NCBI GenBank assembly: GCA_014338405.1
Contig: JTDE01002169.1
Location: 44,479-108,478, forward strand
Direction of reading: 5' to 3'
Source of the DNA: Paragonimus skrjabini miyazakii
Taxonomy: Eukaryota > Platyhelminthes > Trematoda > Plagiorchiida > Troglotrematidae
Length of the DNA stretch: 64,000 nt
The position numbers and the translations under genes were made by a program. Shown here piece after piece: positions 27,001 through 38,838 of this stretch (the first letter of the stretch is position 1; each line of letters opens with the position of its first letter). The notes under the pieces were generated by a model. It did not search any database. It had not been told where the DNA came from and saw nothing but the letters and a program-made list of their open reading frames with translations.

Positions 27001-30000
27001 TGTGATACGTGAGATGCAGTCAAAATGCATAGGTTTGTCGTGTAACGGCTTCTTTAGTTCACTGCGTTTCGATCGGGTTTTGTTCCACAGACTCTATTCC
27101 ACTGTTTTTCTCAGCCGAATGTCACTTAGAAATTTACTTTGCACTCAGTTTGATAATTACTTGCACAGTTGGTTGAGAATGGCTTCGTGCGTTTGCATGG
27201 AAGGTGTGTCCACAACCATATGAACAAACTTATGTACGTACACTCGTTATCTTATGAAACCAGATTCTTTTTCGCTGAGGACTATTGAAGGAGACCTGAC
27301 TTTGTTGAAGAGCATCGTGCAGTTAACAGGTTACCACGAGCAGTTTATGGGGAAATTTCAGTTGAGGAGTTTGGTCTTACTCAATATCAGATTAATTGGT
27401 ATTCCTTCTGACTTCTTATAAAAACGATGGTATGTCAGCCACTTCAGGTTAGGCCGGTTAAACTTCTGGCGTAAACATACTACACGTTTTGTCAGTAGTT
27501 TTTCAGTAGTATTTTCCTGCTGAGATCAATTTGTATTCTTATGCTCCGCGTGACACTGTTGTGTAAGTCAGCTTAACTCAGTGTTAATATTCATAGAGGT
27601 GAAATATATTCTAAATAGACAGAAGTACAAGCTAATTGCGAAGTCAATCTTCGAAACACTCTTTATTGTTTGTCAAACAACAGGTTACAAACATGCGCAG
27701 CGTTATTGAAAAGTCTCGGAAGAATGAGCGGCGCATCGTTTACTGTACATCACATTTTAATAAGGCTATCGGGTTTATAATTGTACACTCAGGTTTACAC
27801 AGAACACTGTACTTTGCTGGAGTTCTTGCTATCAAAAAGCTTAAGCCCGTGCTATGGGTTTAAAAACAACTGTTTACGGGGCTGTCACTGCCACCTTAGC
27901 AACTATGACCGCAAACTTTGCTATTTTTGCTTTTTCTAATGTTTAACTTCACCTTAAACAATTAAGGGCTTCCAATGATACACAAACAACTAGTGGCTGT
28001 AAATTTTGTAGATATTCCATGAAGTATGAATAATTCCAACAGAAACGTTGCTATTTTTCCCGTTGCCATTGTTGCTAGTACACTAGTCACAATTGAAATT
28101 AGGGTTTCCGCCCTTTCCAACTATACGAATCGGTTGTCATAATATTCAAGTGATCAAAAAATATGATGTATGTAAACCTGCATTCATAAAAAATGTTGGT
28201 AAGCCATTGAAATCTGTTCGTTCTAGGTTTTTCTTATTCCCGAGTATGTGAGTTTCCGGTCCACAAATTCTGCTGACATACGGAAGAGCATCGGCCATCA
28301 AAAAGTGATGTATTCAACAGCCTACGGTGGTTCAAAAATCGTGCTGATCTAGTAATTTGAGTGTATTTCCTAATACGACATAAACTCGATTTCATCGACT
28401 GTTCGATTCAGCGGTTTTGAATACAATGTCGGTGAGCTTGTCTTTCAGAAACAACCGAATTTGCGAGACAGATCAAACAATAATGACAGATACATTGTGC
28501 CTGAAATGGAACTATATTTCTTCCAGATTAAAAGGTGATATTTACTTGGCTAGATATCAGATCAGGATATCCGGAGGGGTTCCTTTAGCATTGGTCTACC
28601 GTGAACTCAGTAGTCACATTAAGTGGTTTGCGCTAGGGCAGTGAAATAGCAAGCGGAAACATTGTATTAAATTTCAGGTACTTTGTGAAGATCCTCCCAA
28701 ACGAGTATATTGAGTGGCAAGAGCAAAGGCCAATCAACCACGAAGCATCTGGAACGATAGAGGAAGAATGGTAACAGAACGCATGTTATCGCTTTGGCAA
28801 ACACAAGTGGGCTTCAGGTGTGTACTGTGAGTTTTTGCCAACATGACTCGGTTTGAACGCCAGATAAGATGAATCCTCAATAGTGTTTGAACTTTGGTGT
28901 AAGGTTTCCGGTTCCGCTATTGATTGCACCGCATTAGTAATAACCAGTTGGTTTCGAAGACTCTGAAGACTCTGGTAGAACACTGCAGACAATTTGAAAC
29001 TGATATCGGATCATACAAAAAGGATATCGGCACACGCGGAACGATAACCAGACTTCATACGATTGAATAGAACTAACGTACTGTCAAGCAGTAGATATCT
29101 ATTTTTGCATACCGAAAAGCAAGATAGAAGAGCAATTCGGCGATTGAGCAGAAATACACAGTTGTACTCTATGAATGTACGCAATGCAATGGCAAAATAT
29201 GCAGTTGTAGGTGGGATAAGAGTAAACCACTATTTGAAGATATTTCTTTGACCTGGCCCAATCATTTATAAATAGATGCATGAATGCAAACACGGAGATT
29301 CCCATGAGTTGTGAATTAATCAACCGAACCCATCACAACGACATAAGATCACGGGTCCACCGCCAGCACGCCACTCACCGACCTTATTCAAAAGTTTCAA
29401 TAGAAACTGGCCAACTATGTCGATGAAACATTGGGACATGACATCATGCCCTTTGAATAGGGAATTAGGTGTGTCAGCAGCTGAAAGAAATACATAAAAC
29501 ACAGTTAGCTGGAACTTTTCATGTAAAACGTTTGCTGAAATAATGCACTGTAGCTAAGTTACACATCTGAAATAAATGGTCGGAGTTAGTAAGACTTCGT
29601 TCTGATGGTAGGTTGTACTCAAATGAAGCAATGCATAAGGTACTCCTAGCACGTGACGATAAACAGGAATAGGTGGCCGTTTTTAAGTTCTGTACAATAA
29701 TTGTTTAATTCCTCCAGTAACATGTTTGCACTGAATCCAATCTCGGCTTGTCCAGTATGAAACATGTTGGATATGTGGTCAATAGATTAGACTTGTAAAC
29801 CATCCTCAACAGCAGCGACATATGTAGATGAATGTTAGTCATGTTACAAAATGTCAGGTTCAGAACAGATATATATCCGATCATTTTGCGCTCCTTTCCA
29901 CAATAATGGTTACAATGATGGAGGTATCTAAATCCACTTGCTTGTGTGTGACATCCTCGGCCGTATCCATAAAACGCACAAAATACCTCTCACGTTTATT

Positions 30001-33000
30001 TAAATTGCGTCTGAATGTTTGCTTGAGATAATTTAGTCGTCAGTACAATGGAGGTCAATGGCACAATAATCAACATAGTCACCTCATATTAGCATGCTCG
30101 GCGATCAACTCTCCGTCATGACAAAGATATGCATCACTGACTAGCTTTAACAAGAATGAAACTCAAGTGTAATGATTCTTGTCAAGACAGTCTGACAGAA
30201 AATTCCATAAGAATGTGAATGTTGCAATCCGTTGAAGTTGATATTTCATTTCTTTTAACCACGACTGCTTATTTCTTACCAGTCCACCTGCAAGGACCAC
30301 TCACCCAATTTGTATTGACTAACTTGCTTGAACCAGATATGCAATGCCTTGAACACTGACAGGTGTTCGATGCAACTTTCGCGAGCCATATACGTTTAAC
30401 AGTTTGCACATACTAGTGACTGACTTATTAAACTCAACTGAATGAATGGTGATTCCTAACTGTGGGCTCTGTTGTTCATAAACAATGAACGATGAGCTCA
30501 AAGTAGGTTTCTCTTCATACTGATATGGGAGAGCCAAAATTTAAACTCTGTAAACTTGTTGGCTTAAAGTTTTTGAGTGGTGGTTGTCTAGCACAAATTA
30601 AAAACCCCACCTTTCTTTCGAAATTTAGTATTTACAGTTGCTATTTGTGTTGTGGACGCGGCAATCCACCAGTGAAAACTAGGTGATCACGTAAGTTGTT
30701 CGACTTGGCCATATCTGGCTGATTGTTTCCGTTAACTAAAAACCTCACTTGGAAGTTCACTTGGAAAATCTGATGCGAATTTTCCTGTTTGATTTCACAA
30801 TGCATTGCCTGTATAAGGTTTTTGTTTTGAAAAAATAGCTGGTTTTTGTGTTCTCTATAATGTGCGTTTGTCAGTTAGAATACTTAGCTATAAAAAAATA
30901 TTCTTCCCCAAAGGCCTCCGTTCTGCTAATTTCGCACCAACAACGCAGTTTTATGCTTCAATTTTTGGGAGCGGATTGTTAACAGAAAACTGTTGATTTT
31001 ACCTCATTTCTGGAACCTTGGTCACACTCATTTGTCTAACGACAGACACCGAAATCTTTTCGAAAAGCAAGACCAACTGAATCCACTGGACATGACATGG
31101 TACATCTAGTAGAACACACCATAATTGCTGTTAGTCACCGTATTCTACTTATACCATTTTTATTCGCTCCTTACTGTATGTAGCGTTTGCATCCGTTAGA
31201 TTAGCTGTTGTCAGTCAATGGTACCAGTCTTGTATTGATCGTCCTGTTGTTGTTATATTGATGGATATCTTTGCATTAGTCACAGTGTGGCTGTGGTGTC
31301 CCGTGCTACCTGGACGAACCCTACTTGTTTTACTCAAATTTCTGAATTGATGTTACAACTTTTGTGGATAATTTGAACTCATTGTCATTTCTTCACTTAA
31401 GGTTGCATAAGTATATTCATAGGTACTCAATGAGTCCCTGTTTTGACAGTTTCAAATGCATCAAACCGTAAAACTGTTCCCTATAGATTAAAATATGTAA
31501 ATGGCAAACAAAAGGATATGGCCTCACTACTTACGATTTCAGGAAACACATACAAGACTGGTGACCATCGCATGAGATAGAATCTTTGACCTGTTACAGT
31601 TCACTGCTAAACCAGAGCACGTACAAAGACGAGTACGAACAACTTCTACATTCAGTGCGCAAGTTGACGAACACAGATGATACAGTTATTTTTAGATTGT
31701 ATTTATTTGTAAGGGTTTTTATAACGAAGGTTCGCTTAGTGTGCTTGAATAGAACGACTGTGAGGATCCCGGAGTAATATTCGAATCCAAAAATAAACGT
31801 GTAATTATTTTTAAAATTCTAGTTGCAACTGTACTTAGTCGAAGTCATGAATGAGAGTAATAGACAGACAGACCAGACAAAGAGTATCGGGAACCGACAA
31901 CTGAAAACGACCGAGGATCTGACTGATGACTACAAAGGCCGACATAACAACATGCTATTTCAGTGAACATGACACGTTTAACGTCTTCCAATTGTTCTAC
32001 TCAAATTCATTTAATGAAACCTACTATTGCGTACATTTACTTTCTACTGGCTACATATGTCTCACTGCGTTTAACACCAAATTTAGTTAAGCCGGATATG
32101 CCGCCTCTCAAAGGATGACTTACCAAAGTCTGTTCAAGGCCAATGCAAGATAAACAGACTGGCGTGCGATGCACTTTGAAATACCCCCAAACATTGTCAC
32201 AAACAGTATTTACTGAGACCTCATGCCTGGTTTAACGCATCTGTATCCGGTTACTTGGAGTGTTTTTGAGGAAGAGCACAACTCAGCAGCATAATACGCC
32301 GACTCTATTGTCCACATTCCCTGTAACATTTATACTTTAAACGTAAACTACTCTTAGTGTAAACATCTAATTGTTTTGGTTAAGGTTTGTACAAAGTTTC
32401 TTTTCAAAACAAGTCGGCTTTAGGAGGTCGTAATTTTGGTTGCTCTTGGTAACCAGAGTGTGTGGGATAATTCATTTGATGTAAACAATGGTTGTATACT
32501 TAGCTTTTGATAATAATAATGATAGTCAGAACCGTGAGAATACAATAATTGAAAGCACAAAATTACGGGGAGAACTAGAGTCTTAATATTTGCATTGACT
32601 ACTGTGTCCACAGTCACATCAGTGACCATTATCACACTCCGAAATATGGTTTCTAGGTTGCGGGGAGAAAAACTGATACATGGGGAAGTTGACGCACTGA
32701 CTTTCACAATGGATTCATGGACACAAACATGTGACTCAACAGACTCACTTGAATGATGCAAGTGGCGGAGATCCAAACCATTGATCACTAACCACTGTAA
32801 TGTCAACAAGGCAGCAAGTTGACTCAGTTACCTCTTTCAACTCACCATTACGCAGTCAACAGTGTACTCATAAAAATGGTTTCGGCTAATTATCAGGTTG
32901 TCATATTCACGAGCACGTAATTTTCGGTGCGATTTTATGAATATCTGTTTACTGCTTGTTCATGTATGACAATTGTAGACAACCTGTATACTTTGCTTCT

Positions 33001-33313
33001 GTCAGAAATGAAAATAAGCTAAGCGTTAGTCTTCAACAACACTGGTCTTCTTTATGCTGTGAGAAGAGGCCAGTAAACTTGACTCGGTGTTCCAAATGCA
33101 GTCCTCCAAATCACGTTGTAGATTGTCCACATAATATGTCTTCTTCCGAAACTAATTCAGAAATAGCACCTTGAGCATTATACACAGAACGTGGTTTCTA
33201 AAATCGCATCATATTCACTACAATGTCTTCACACAGCGTATATTGCTCTAAATCATTCCGAAGAAATTCCCTCAAAAATCCTTGTTATCGTATTATCTTT
33301 TACATATTTCAGA
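21011..33313. other. No recognisable gene
   Basis: About 12 kb in which I cannot name any feature. The composition is AT-rich and even, and open frames are at most about 130 codons. The longest (32420-32809, minus) and those at 24748-24999 and 25320-25526 (minus) have no motif that I recognise. Unrecognised exons or old repeats cannot be excluded. Confidence 0.45.
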
Positions 33314-33349
33314 CAAAGTTAAATTTGAATAGAATAGTCAGAAGACACA

Positions 33350-33391
33350 AATTACGATATGAATTCATTTCGCACACTCTGGTCAGTCGTA
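33350..33391 (-). ncRNA. Hammerhead ribozyme, inactivated copy in PLE-G left arm
   Basis: This is the inverted counterpart of the ribozyme at 33508-33546. On the minus strand the catalytic box reads CTGACCA instead of CTGACGA, so the invariant G of CTGANGA is replaced by C. GAAA and the TGAATTCA stem III are kept. The change should abolish cleavage. Confidence 0.6.
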
Positions 33392-33507
33392 AACGTGTGA
33401 CTAGCATGAAAACAAAACCAAACAAGACTTAAATGAAACGGTCAAAAGTACAAATCAGGCCGGATCGTGATTGGCACTCACGGTCAAACCCACGGTAGTC
33501 ACACGTG

Positions 33508-33546
33508 TACGACTGACGAGAGTGTGCGAAATGAATTCATATCGTA
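33508..33546 (+). ncRNA. Hammerhead ribozyme in PLE-G right arm
   Basis: The core is complete. Stem I pairs TACGA (33508-33512) with TCGTA (33542-33546). The catalytic box CTGACGA is at 33513-33519 and GAAA at 33528-33531. Stem III is TGA-AT-TCA at 33532-33539 with a two-base loop, then T33540 and A33541. Predicted self-cleavage lies between 33541 and 33542. Stem II (33520-33527) closes with one firm G-C pair, so it is minimal. The fold was judged by eye. Confidence 0.7.
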
Positions 33547-33868
33547 ATTTGTCTTCTGACTATTCTATTCAAATGGTTAAAAGGGACTCAATGTTTCAAA
33601 GTTAAATTTGCCGTTGACTCAAACAACCTTATGTAATTTTGTGAAAAACGTACAAGGTTACTAAATTTATTCACCAGATTTATCACATTTGTCACATTTA
33701 TCGTTACTCATTGAACACAGTACGAGTTACCAGCAAAATTGTTAGTATAATACTTCTTATATTAGTATTCCAGAAAACTGTAAGTTTTAATAGCAAATGT
33801 GTGCGTATTATCTAAAGCCCAGTGACCAACGCCAAAAACCTGCTGAAAACTTTTAGAAACTTTCTGTG

Positions 33869-34383
33869 TGTGTAGTGGATTATGAAACCGGAGGTGCGAG
33901 TATTCCAACACTCGGCGGAATGCCTCAGCGTAGGGAAGGCACATCCAAAAACCCAAAGCTAGCGGATCGAGGACGGCGTGGCCGTCCGGATGAGTCATCA
34001 CCCGACTGGATCGGACCAACGGGCGAGACATGGAAGGCAAAATAGAATGGACGACAACATTGGAAGCGCAATAAATCCAACACTAGGAGGAATAGTTTGA
34101 CACGGTCGTGGATTACAATCAAAGCCCACAGCGGACAACACGAGCGACCTGGCAAGCCAGCGCCCAACGAGATTGGGAAAACGGACGAGGAATGACAAAC
34201 GGAAAAACCTTAATAAGCGTCGATGAAATACATAAACCGGGTCGGAGTGCATACGACGTGTAAGCGGAAGCCAAGGGTGTTGTGGACTGGAATTCTGATT
34301 CATAAACGCGAGCACACACGTTGCATGGCAACCAGCGATTTGGACAATTAAGATTGTGCTATATTGGACGACTTTTCGCAACA
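33869..34383. repeat. Possible solo LTR in a GC-richer block
   Basis: This block is visibly richer in G and C than its surroundings. It can be framed as a unit starting TGTGTAGTGG and ending TTCGCAACA, with TG...CA ends and TGTG on both sides (33865-33868 and 34384-34387). The left flank is a GT repeat, so the four-base duplication is weak evidence. No second copy or internal retrovirus-like region is in the window. It could instead be any other interspersed repeat. Confidence 0.25.
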
Positions 34384-34387
34384 TGTG

Positions 34388-35917
34388 TACTAAAAATCCT
34401 AGCTTTCACCCACTGTTATGTGAAATATTTCTAAGCTTTTCAGCCAATAAAAGAGATACATGTGCATTACAATGTTCTCTTGTTTTTTCGTCCACATAGG
34501 TAACAAGGAACCTTCATACTGATGTACCTATTAAATAGAAGTACATTATCAGTAAGTTTTGTTCTCAAGGCTGAGTACAAAACAATTGTGACCAAAAATA
34601 GTCTGCCATAATCCTCTTGTGTTTTAGATATCTTAGTACATAAATGGAGACGAAATCCTTGAATTTCTCATTGATTTTCAAAAGCTAATGACGATATCAT
34701 GTTAAAATCTCGTTTGTGAATGCGAAATCCAATTGACACTTTTTCATATAAACTATCAAAGAGGAGTTAATCCACAACAATAAATTTGTGAATCAGTCAA
34801 ATCACACAAACGTAATTAAATGTCATTTACGCATGACGTGATCGGAAGAAGGGTTTGTAAAAAAAGGTGAAAAACTGTACGAGGAGTATTTTTTTTAAAA
34901 TACAGTTTTGATTAGCAGCCAGAAAGCAGCAACAATATCAGTAGCAAAGACTGCTTTTCGAAGCAGTTATCACCGTTCGATAAAAGGAGTGAGTATTTAA
35001 CTAGGTCTATGTTATCAGACATTTTGGTGACTGAACATGAATCGGTGCTACGTGAAAACCTTTCGGAGCTAGTGTTTTTTGAACTCTATATAAAGAAAAT
35101 GTCAGTCACTTTGAGTAATTGATTAGTTTCATTAGGTTATTTTGGAGTTTATGTAATCGCACTTCAGACTGTTGCAACTAAAGTAACAAGTAAGTATTCA
35201 TGTCACCAGGTGATCATACAGTATTTTAAGACTACCTGTGTACGGAACGTCTACATGCACTGAAAGACACATGCAATCCCAGTCTTAGTGTTCTGTGCAG
35301 GATAAAAGATACCTACTAGAAACATTTACACAATGAACTTACTGTATATGTGAAGGAAACCTGGTGCTAAGCACACTAACAGAAACATTGTATATTAGCA
35401 TTTGCTCCCGAAAGTTATTAGGAAAATTCAGCAACGCTGAAACTCCAGAAGCTCAACTTTACATAATAATATATGTTTATGACTGTCTTTTCCATGAAAC
35501 TATAAAACGGTAGGAACGAAGAAACATCCAGCAACAAACATATATGTAAGCTCCAATGCTGCAAAACAGCAGCAATGCAGATCAGTGTTTTACCAATCTG
35601 TTTTACTACGACAAACTGCTACATGTTTGCCCAAACGATTACGAATCCTCCATTTATCTACAGCATGGAATATATAGGGAAGATCAACTTACAACCGGAT
35701 GAAGACTACATTTTCCAAACAGTTGGCTAAACAATTGGAATTTCCGAGACCGTGCACTCGGATTACTGAAAGACTTTCAACATTTTTATTAGTGAAACAG
35801 ATTAATTTAAATAAACATGAATCCACGGGTTATGGTATATTCTTTGTGGTTATCGGAGGGACTGGGAAGGCGTAGGACAATCTGCTGACGCTTTTGTTAT
35901 TAGAGATATTTACATAC
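34388..35917. other. No recognisable gene
   Basis: AT-rich sequence with no motif that I recognise on either strand. Confidence 0.5.
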
Positions 35918-36216
35918 AGACTGAACATCACCCATAACTGATCGCAGCTGTCACGTTTACGTAGACTTTCCAGTCGGCCCCTTTCGAAAAGAAACAGTAG
36001 ACTCGAGTTTCGCTCCCATTAGAGCTCGTCAGTAGTGCATATCGTTGCCACGGCCGGCACTAGAACTCCAGCCACGCTTTCACGAGACAACCGTGTATAC
36101 GACTGCGCCATTGACCTCACATTATGCACGACCGAGTTATTATCTGTGAACGCCCAATTACTTTCGCTTGTGAGTAATGAGCAAGTTGCTCGATCGTCTC
36201 TATCGCGGGGTTACCG
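35918..36216 (-). mobile_element. SM-alpha-like SINE with intact hammerhead core
   Basis: Read on the minus strand from 36216 downward, the copy has a leader with GATCGAGCAACTTGCTC and GCTCATTACTCACAAGC. A tRNA-like part follows, with an A-box-like GGCGCAGTCG near 36110-36101 and a degenerate B-box GGAGTTCTAGTGCC near 36073-36060. Next are a hammerhead at about 36038-35995 and a tail with CGTGACAGCTGCGATCAG near 35955-35938. The same order is seen at 1.9 and 4.5 kb. The pol III-like head followed by a hammerhead with a six-base stem III is the layout known for SM-alpha in schistosomes. A second copy starts head to head at 36232. Confidence 0.7.
35995..36038 (-). ncRNA. Hammerhead ribozyme of the SM-alpha-like SINE
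   Basis: On the minus strand CTGACGA lies at 36032-36026. Stem II is four pairs, GCTC (36025-36022) with GAGC (36015-36012), around a six-base loop. GAAA is at 36011-36008, then CTCGAG (36007-36002), T36001 and C36000. Predicted cleavage is between 36000 and 35999. The six bases after GAAA followed by TC match the short stem III of the schistosome ribozyme. Stem I pairs ATGCACTA with TACTG and has one C-C mismatch, so activity may be reduced. Confidence 0.65.
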
Positions 36217-36231
36217 AATGAGGTTAACAGA

Positions 36232-36392
36232 CGGTAACCGTGTCTCCTATCGAGACGATCGGGCAACCTGATCATTACTCACAAGCAAAAGTGGTTGAAC
36301 GTTCGCATATGACAGTTCGGTCGTACATAATGTGAGGTCAATGGCTCAGTTGTAAACAGGGTTGCCTGATGAACAGCGTGTCCGTGGTTAAT
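36232..36392 (+). mobile_element. SM-alpha-like SINE, 5' fragment, head to head
   Basis: This arm repeats the leader and A-box region of the neighbouring minus-strand copy in inverted orientation, separated by only 15 bases. GATCATTACTCACAAGC at 36270-36286 and CATAATGTGAGGTCAATGGC at 36326-36345 are the clearest matches. The copy stops after a short CCGTGG remnant and lacks the hammerhead. The two arms form a near-palindrome of about 320 bases. Confidence 0.6.
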
Positions 36393-36600
36393 TAATTAGT
36401 TCAACATATCTCTCCTGTCTCCTTTCCTGAAGCCGTCCTTCCTCCAAACTGTCGCAACGTGACATTCCACCTGATAACAGAGGTCATATACATCCATCAT
36501 CAACAAAATTTCTGTGGCAAATGGCTCTTTCAGAATGTGATAACTCAGACATTTATGCAACATGTGTTGGAGAACCCATCATGTGTGCCAGCTAACCAGT

Positions 36601-36732
36601 ATGTGTGAGTGGAACCACAGGTGGTGCAGCGCAAGCCACTTGGGGTAATGGTTCAAAGCGAAGGCGTCATTTGGCTTCGGTTACTGTGACAGGCTAATCC
36701 GTTTCGGATGCCGCCAACCATGCGCATGACAC
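36601..36732 (+). repeat. 132-bp direct repeat, left of LINE
   Basis: This segment, from ATGTGTGAGTGGAACCACA to GCCGCCAACCATGCGCATGA, recurs in the same orientation at 41063-41194 with about 86% identity by eye. The conserved centre is ACTGTGACAGGCTAATCCG. It lies about 0.6 kb before the first recognisable LINE coding sequence. It may be a 5' part of the element or the 3' end of another copy lying in tandem. Confidence 0.7.
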
Positions 36733-37383
36733 ACTAGCCTGATCCCCACACCAAGGTAGCGGAAAACGTCGCTGATTGTGACTTTGGCCCTTGCCTGTTT
36801 AACCATGTCAGATTGGCCAAAGGGGACCAACCAGACTAAAGGCACTTGTGTTCGTCTTGGATGGTGCTAATGTGTTGTATTTTGATTCGTTCTGATGTTT
36901 GTTTTTGTTTGGTCTGACTTTGTATGTGTGTGATAGGTTTGCCCGTGCAATACTGCTATTCCTGTGTGAGTGCGCCGAATCTCTTGTTATGTGACTGCTG
37001 AACCTGTTCTAGGTGGTTGGCACTGCTGCGTGAAGGTGTGTATGCGTGCGCGTCACCTGCTGCCTCAACGTACAAGCTTTTCAGTCAAAGCATTTGGCTG
37101 AAGGTCTTAATCGTTCTTCTATCTAGGTCTGGGCGTCCTTACAGTATCCATAGGTCAAGTAAACTGTGGTATCAAAACGTAGCCAGAATAACGCACTGCA
37201 ATGGCCGTCGCGCAGGATAAACCGGATCACTTTATCTGCTGCACACGCCAGGGTGAAGGGGTGAAAATATGCCATTGCCAAATCGTCTCCTTTCGCTTCC
37301 CCTAATGACTTCGTTAGCTTGAATTCCAGCGGAGACAATGCTCATTCGATTCTTAGTAACACGAAGACCAACCTGAGACACTG

Positions 37384-38160
37384 CTGGGGATACAGGGCAC
37401 TTTCAGCGGTACATGGAATGTGCGTACGTGGTGGGATCGATGCAACACTACAGGACAACCGGGACGGCGAACCGCACTGATCGCTATGGAACTGAACCGC
37501 TATGGAATCGAGGTAGCAGTCTTGAGTAAGACAAGGCTTACTGACCAAGGTAAGTTACGGGAAGCAGGTGCTGGGTACACGTTCTACTGAATAGGTTACA
37601 AACAGACGGTGTTTGGGAGCTTGGGGTCTGTTTCGCAGTCACTGATCTCATCAATACTTTGGTGATAGGCGAATCGCACAGTATCAGCCCTCGAATGCTG
37701 TCTATGCACATGCGGCTTGGTCGAGATAATTGTGCTAAATTTGCACGTCCAACTATGTGTCGCACCGGTGATAAGACGGGCCATTTCTATGGTCAACTGT
37801 CCACCACAATCCACTCGGCAAGTATATGTGATCGACTGTTTGCTTTGGGTGGCTTGAACGCCCAAGTTGGACGCAACTCGGTAGCTTGACCTGGAATCCT
37901 TGGACCCTATGGTATTGGTTCAGTCAATAAGAACGGTGATCATCTGCTCCATATGTGTATTACTAACAAGCTAGCTGTCACGAACCCTCGATTTCAGCTG
38001 GATGCCAGCGACATCATGACGTGGACTCAACCATGAAACAGTCATCACCATTTGCTTGAATATGTTATTGTGAGGTAGCGCGACATTCGTGAAGTGCGTA
38101 TCACGCGAGTGATGCGCGGGGCTGAAAGTAGCACCGATCGTAGATTGGTCGGGGCTAATT
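37384..38160 (+). pseudogene. LINE endonuclease domain, broken
   Basis: The frame from about 37384 encodes GTWNVRTWW, ALIAMELNRYGIEVAVLSKT and GAGYTFY, then stops at a TGA (37588-37590) where the family normally has tryptophan. The rest continues in other frames: a GHFYGQLSTTIHSAS stretch, GGLNAQVGRNS near 37851-37885, then LGPYGIGSVNKNGDHLL, LAVTNPRFQL and LLEYVIVR to about 38080. In this family the endonuclease nicks target DNA to prime reverse transcription. Two key residues look altered: LSKT where LSET is usual (catalytic Glu to Lys), and GGLN where GDFN is usual (catalytic Asp to Gly). The domain should be inactive. Confidence 0.8.
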
Positions 38161-38216
38161 TATCTACCCATGTACGCAAGTATGTTTGTTATAAATCTTC
38201 TGGACAACGATGAAAG

Positions 38217-38666
38217 TTGGATATCAAACGATTGGAGAACTGTGGGGCAAAGACTACTTCCCACCGTGCAGTTGCCACTAGTCTGCGCTACGTTCCTTTA
38301 TCCAGTACCCCTGAGGATATGTGGCGATTCATCAAGGAACGAATCACGACGGCAACCACCTGGACGATCCGTCTCAAACGCCAGAAACGTCCAAACTGTT
38401 ACGGTGACAACGACCTGGTTATCTCTGAATTGGTATGCGAGAAGAATGTGTCGTTTGATGCCTCCATATCGGACCCGACCAGTGAAACGAAGAAGATCAC
38501 ATTTCGCAGTGTCCGCCATCAACTCGCCGAGCGTGTTCGCAGAATCAAGGGCAACTGGTGGAGGAAGCAGAGTGATCGGATGCTGGATTTCGCAGATCGT
38601 CCACAATATAAGAAGTTCTACAATTCGCTCGAAGGCGACCTTCGGTCTATTGATCTAGTCCACTAA
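38217..38666 (+). pseudogene. LINE linker between endonuclease and RT
   Basis: An open frame of about 149 codons corresponds to the region between endonuclease and RT in RTE-like elements. It has a WRFIKERI segment, KRQKRPNCYGDNDLVISELV, a basic stretch RVRRIKGNWWRKQ and a FADRPQYKKFYNSLEGD block that normally leads into the RT. It is charged and helix-rich with no catalytic motif. It is in a different frame from the RT at 38839 (frameshift near 38666-38839). The overlapping frame at 38170-38658 is a shadow. Confidence 0.7.
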
Positions 38667-38838
38667 GGCACTGGTAGAGGTGGACCCCGGCCGTTCCTTC
38701 ACCCAGCCAGAGAACATCATGAAGGCCTGAAGCAAACACTTTGGTAGCTTACTAAACCGCTCTGCTACCATCGAATCGTGAACAGCAAGTCGCAACAGGC
38801 CATTAAACCTTCACTTGTTCTCGTCCCGGATTTGCTAG

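Larger units (their letters stand above)
33314..33610 (+). mobile_element. PLE-G, miniature PLE made of inverted terminal repeats
   Basis: The unit is flanked by a perfect 14-base direct repeat, CAAAGTTAAATTTG, at 33314-33327 and 33597-33610. Inside are two near-identical 80-base arms in inverted orientation, about 33325-33404 and 33494-33573. They differ by a 2-base indel and three substitutions, with roughly 90 bases between them. The right arm carries a hammerhead and then runs on to GGGACTCAATGTTT at 33583-33596, which matches the 3' termini of PLE-A and PLE-B. The left arm stops after the homologue of TTCAAA and lacks the last 24 bases. No RT or endonuclease sequence is present. The best reading is a non-autonomous PLE derivative mobilised in trans; an internal deletion is the alternative. 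Confidence 0.65.

Noticed and set aside
32420..32809. 129-codon minus-strand open frame
   Set aside because: No motif and only weak splice-like signals. Protein-like frames also appear by chance in this window, as at 20755-21012.
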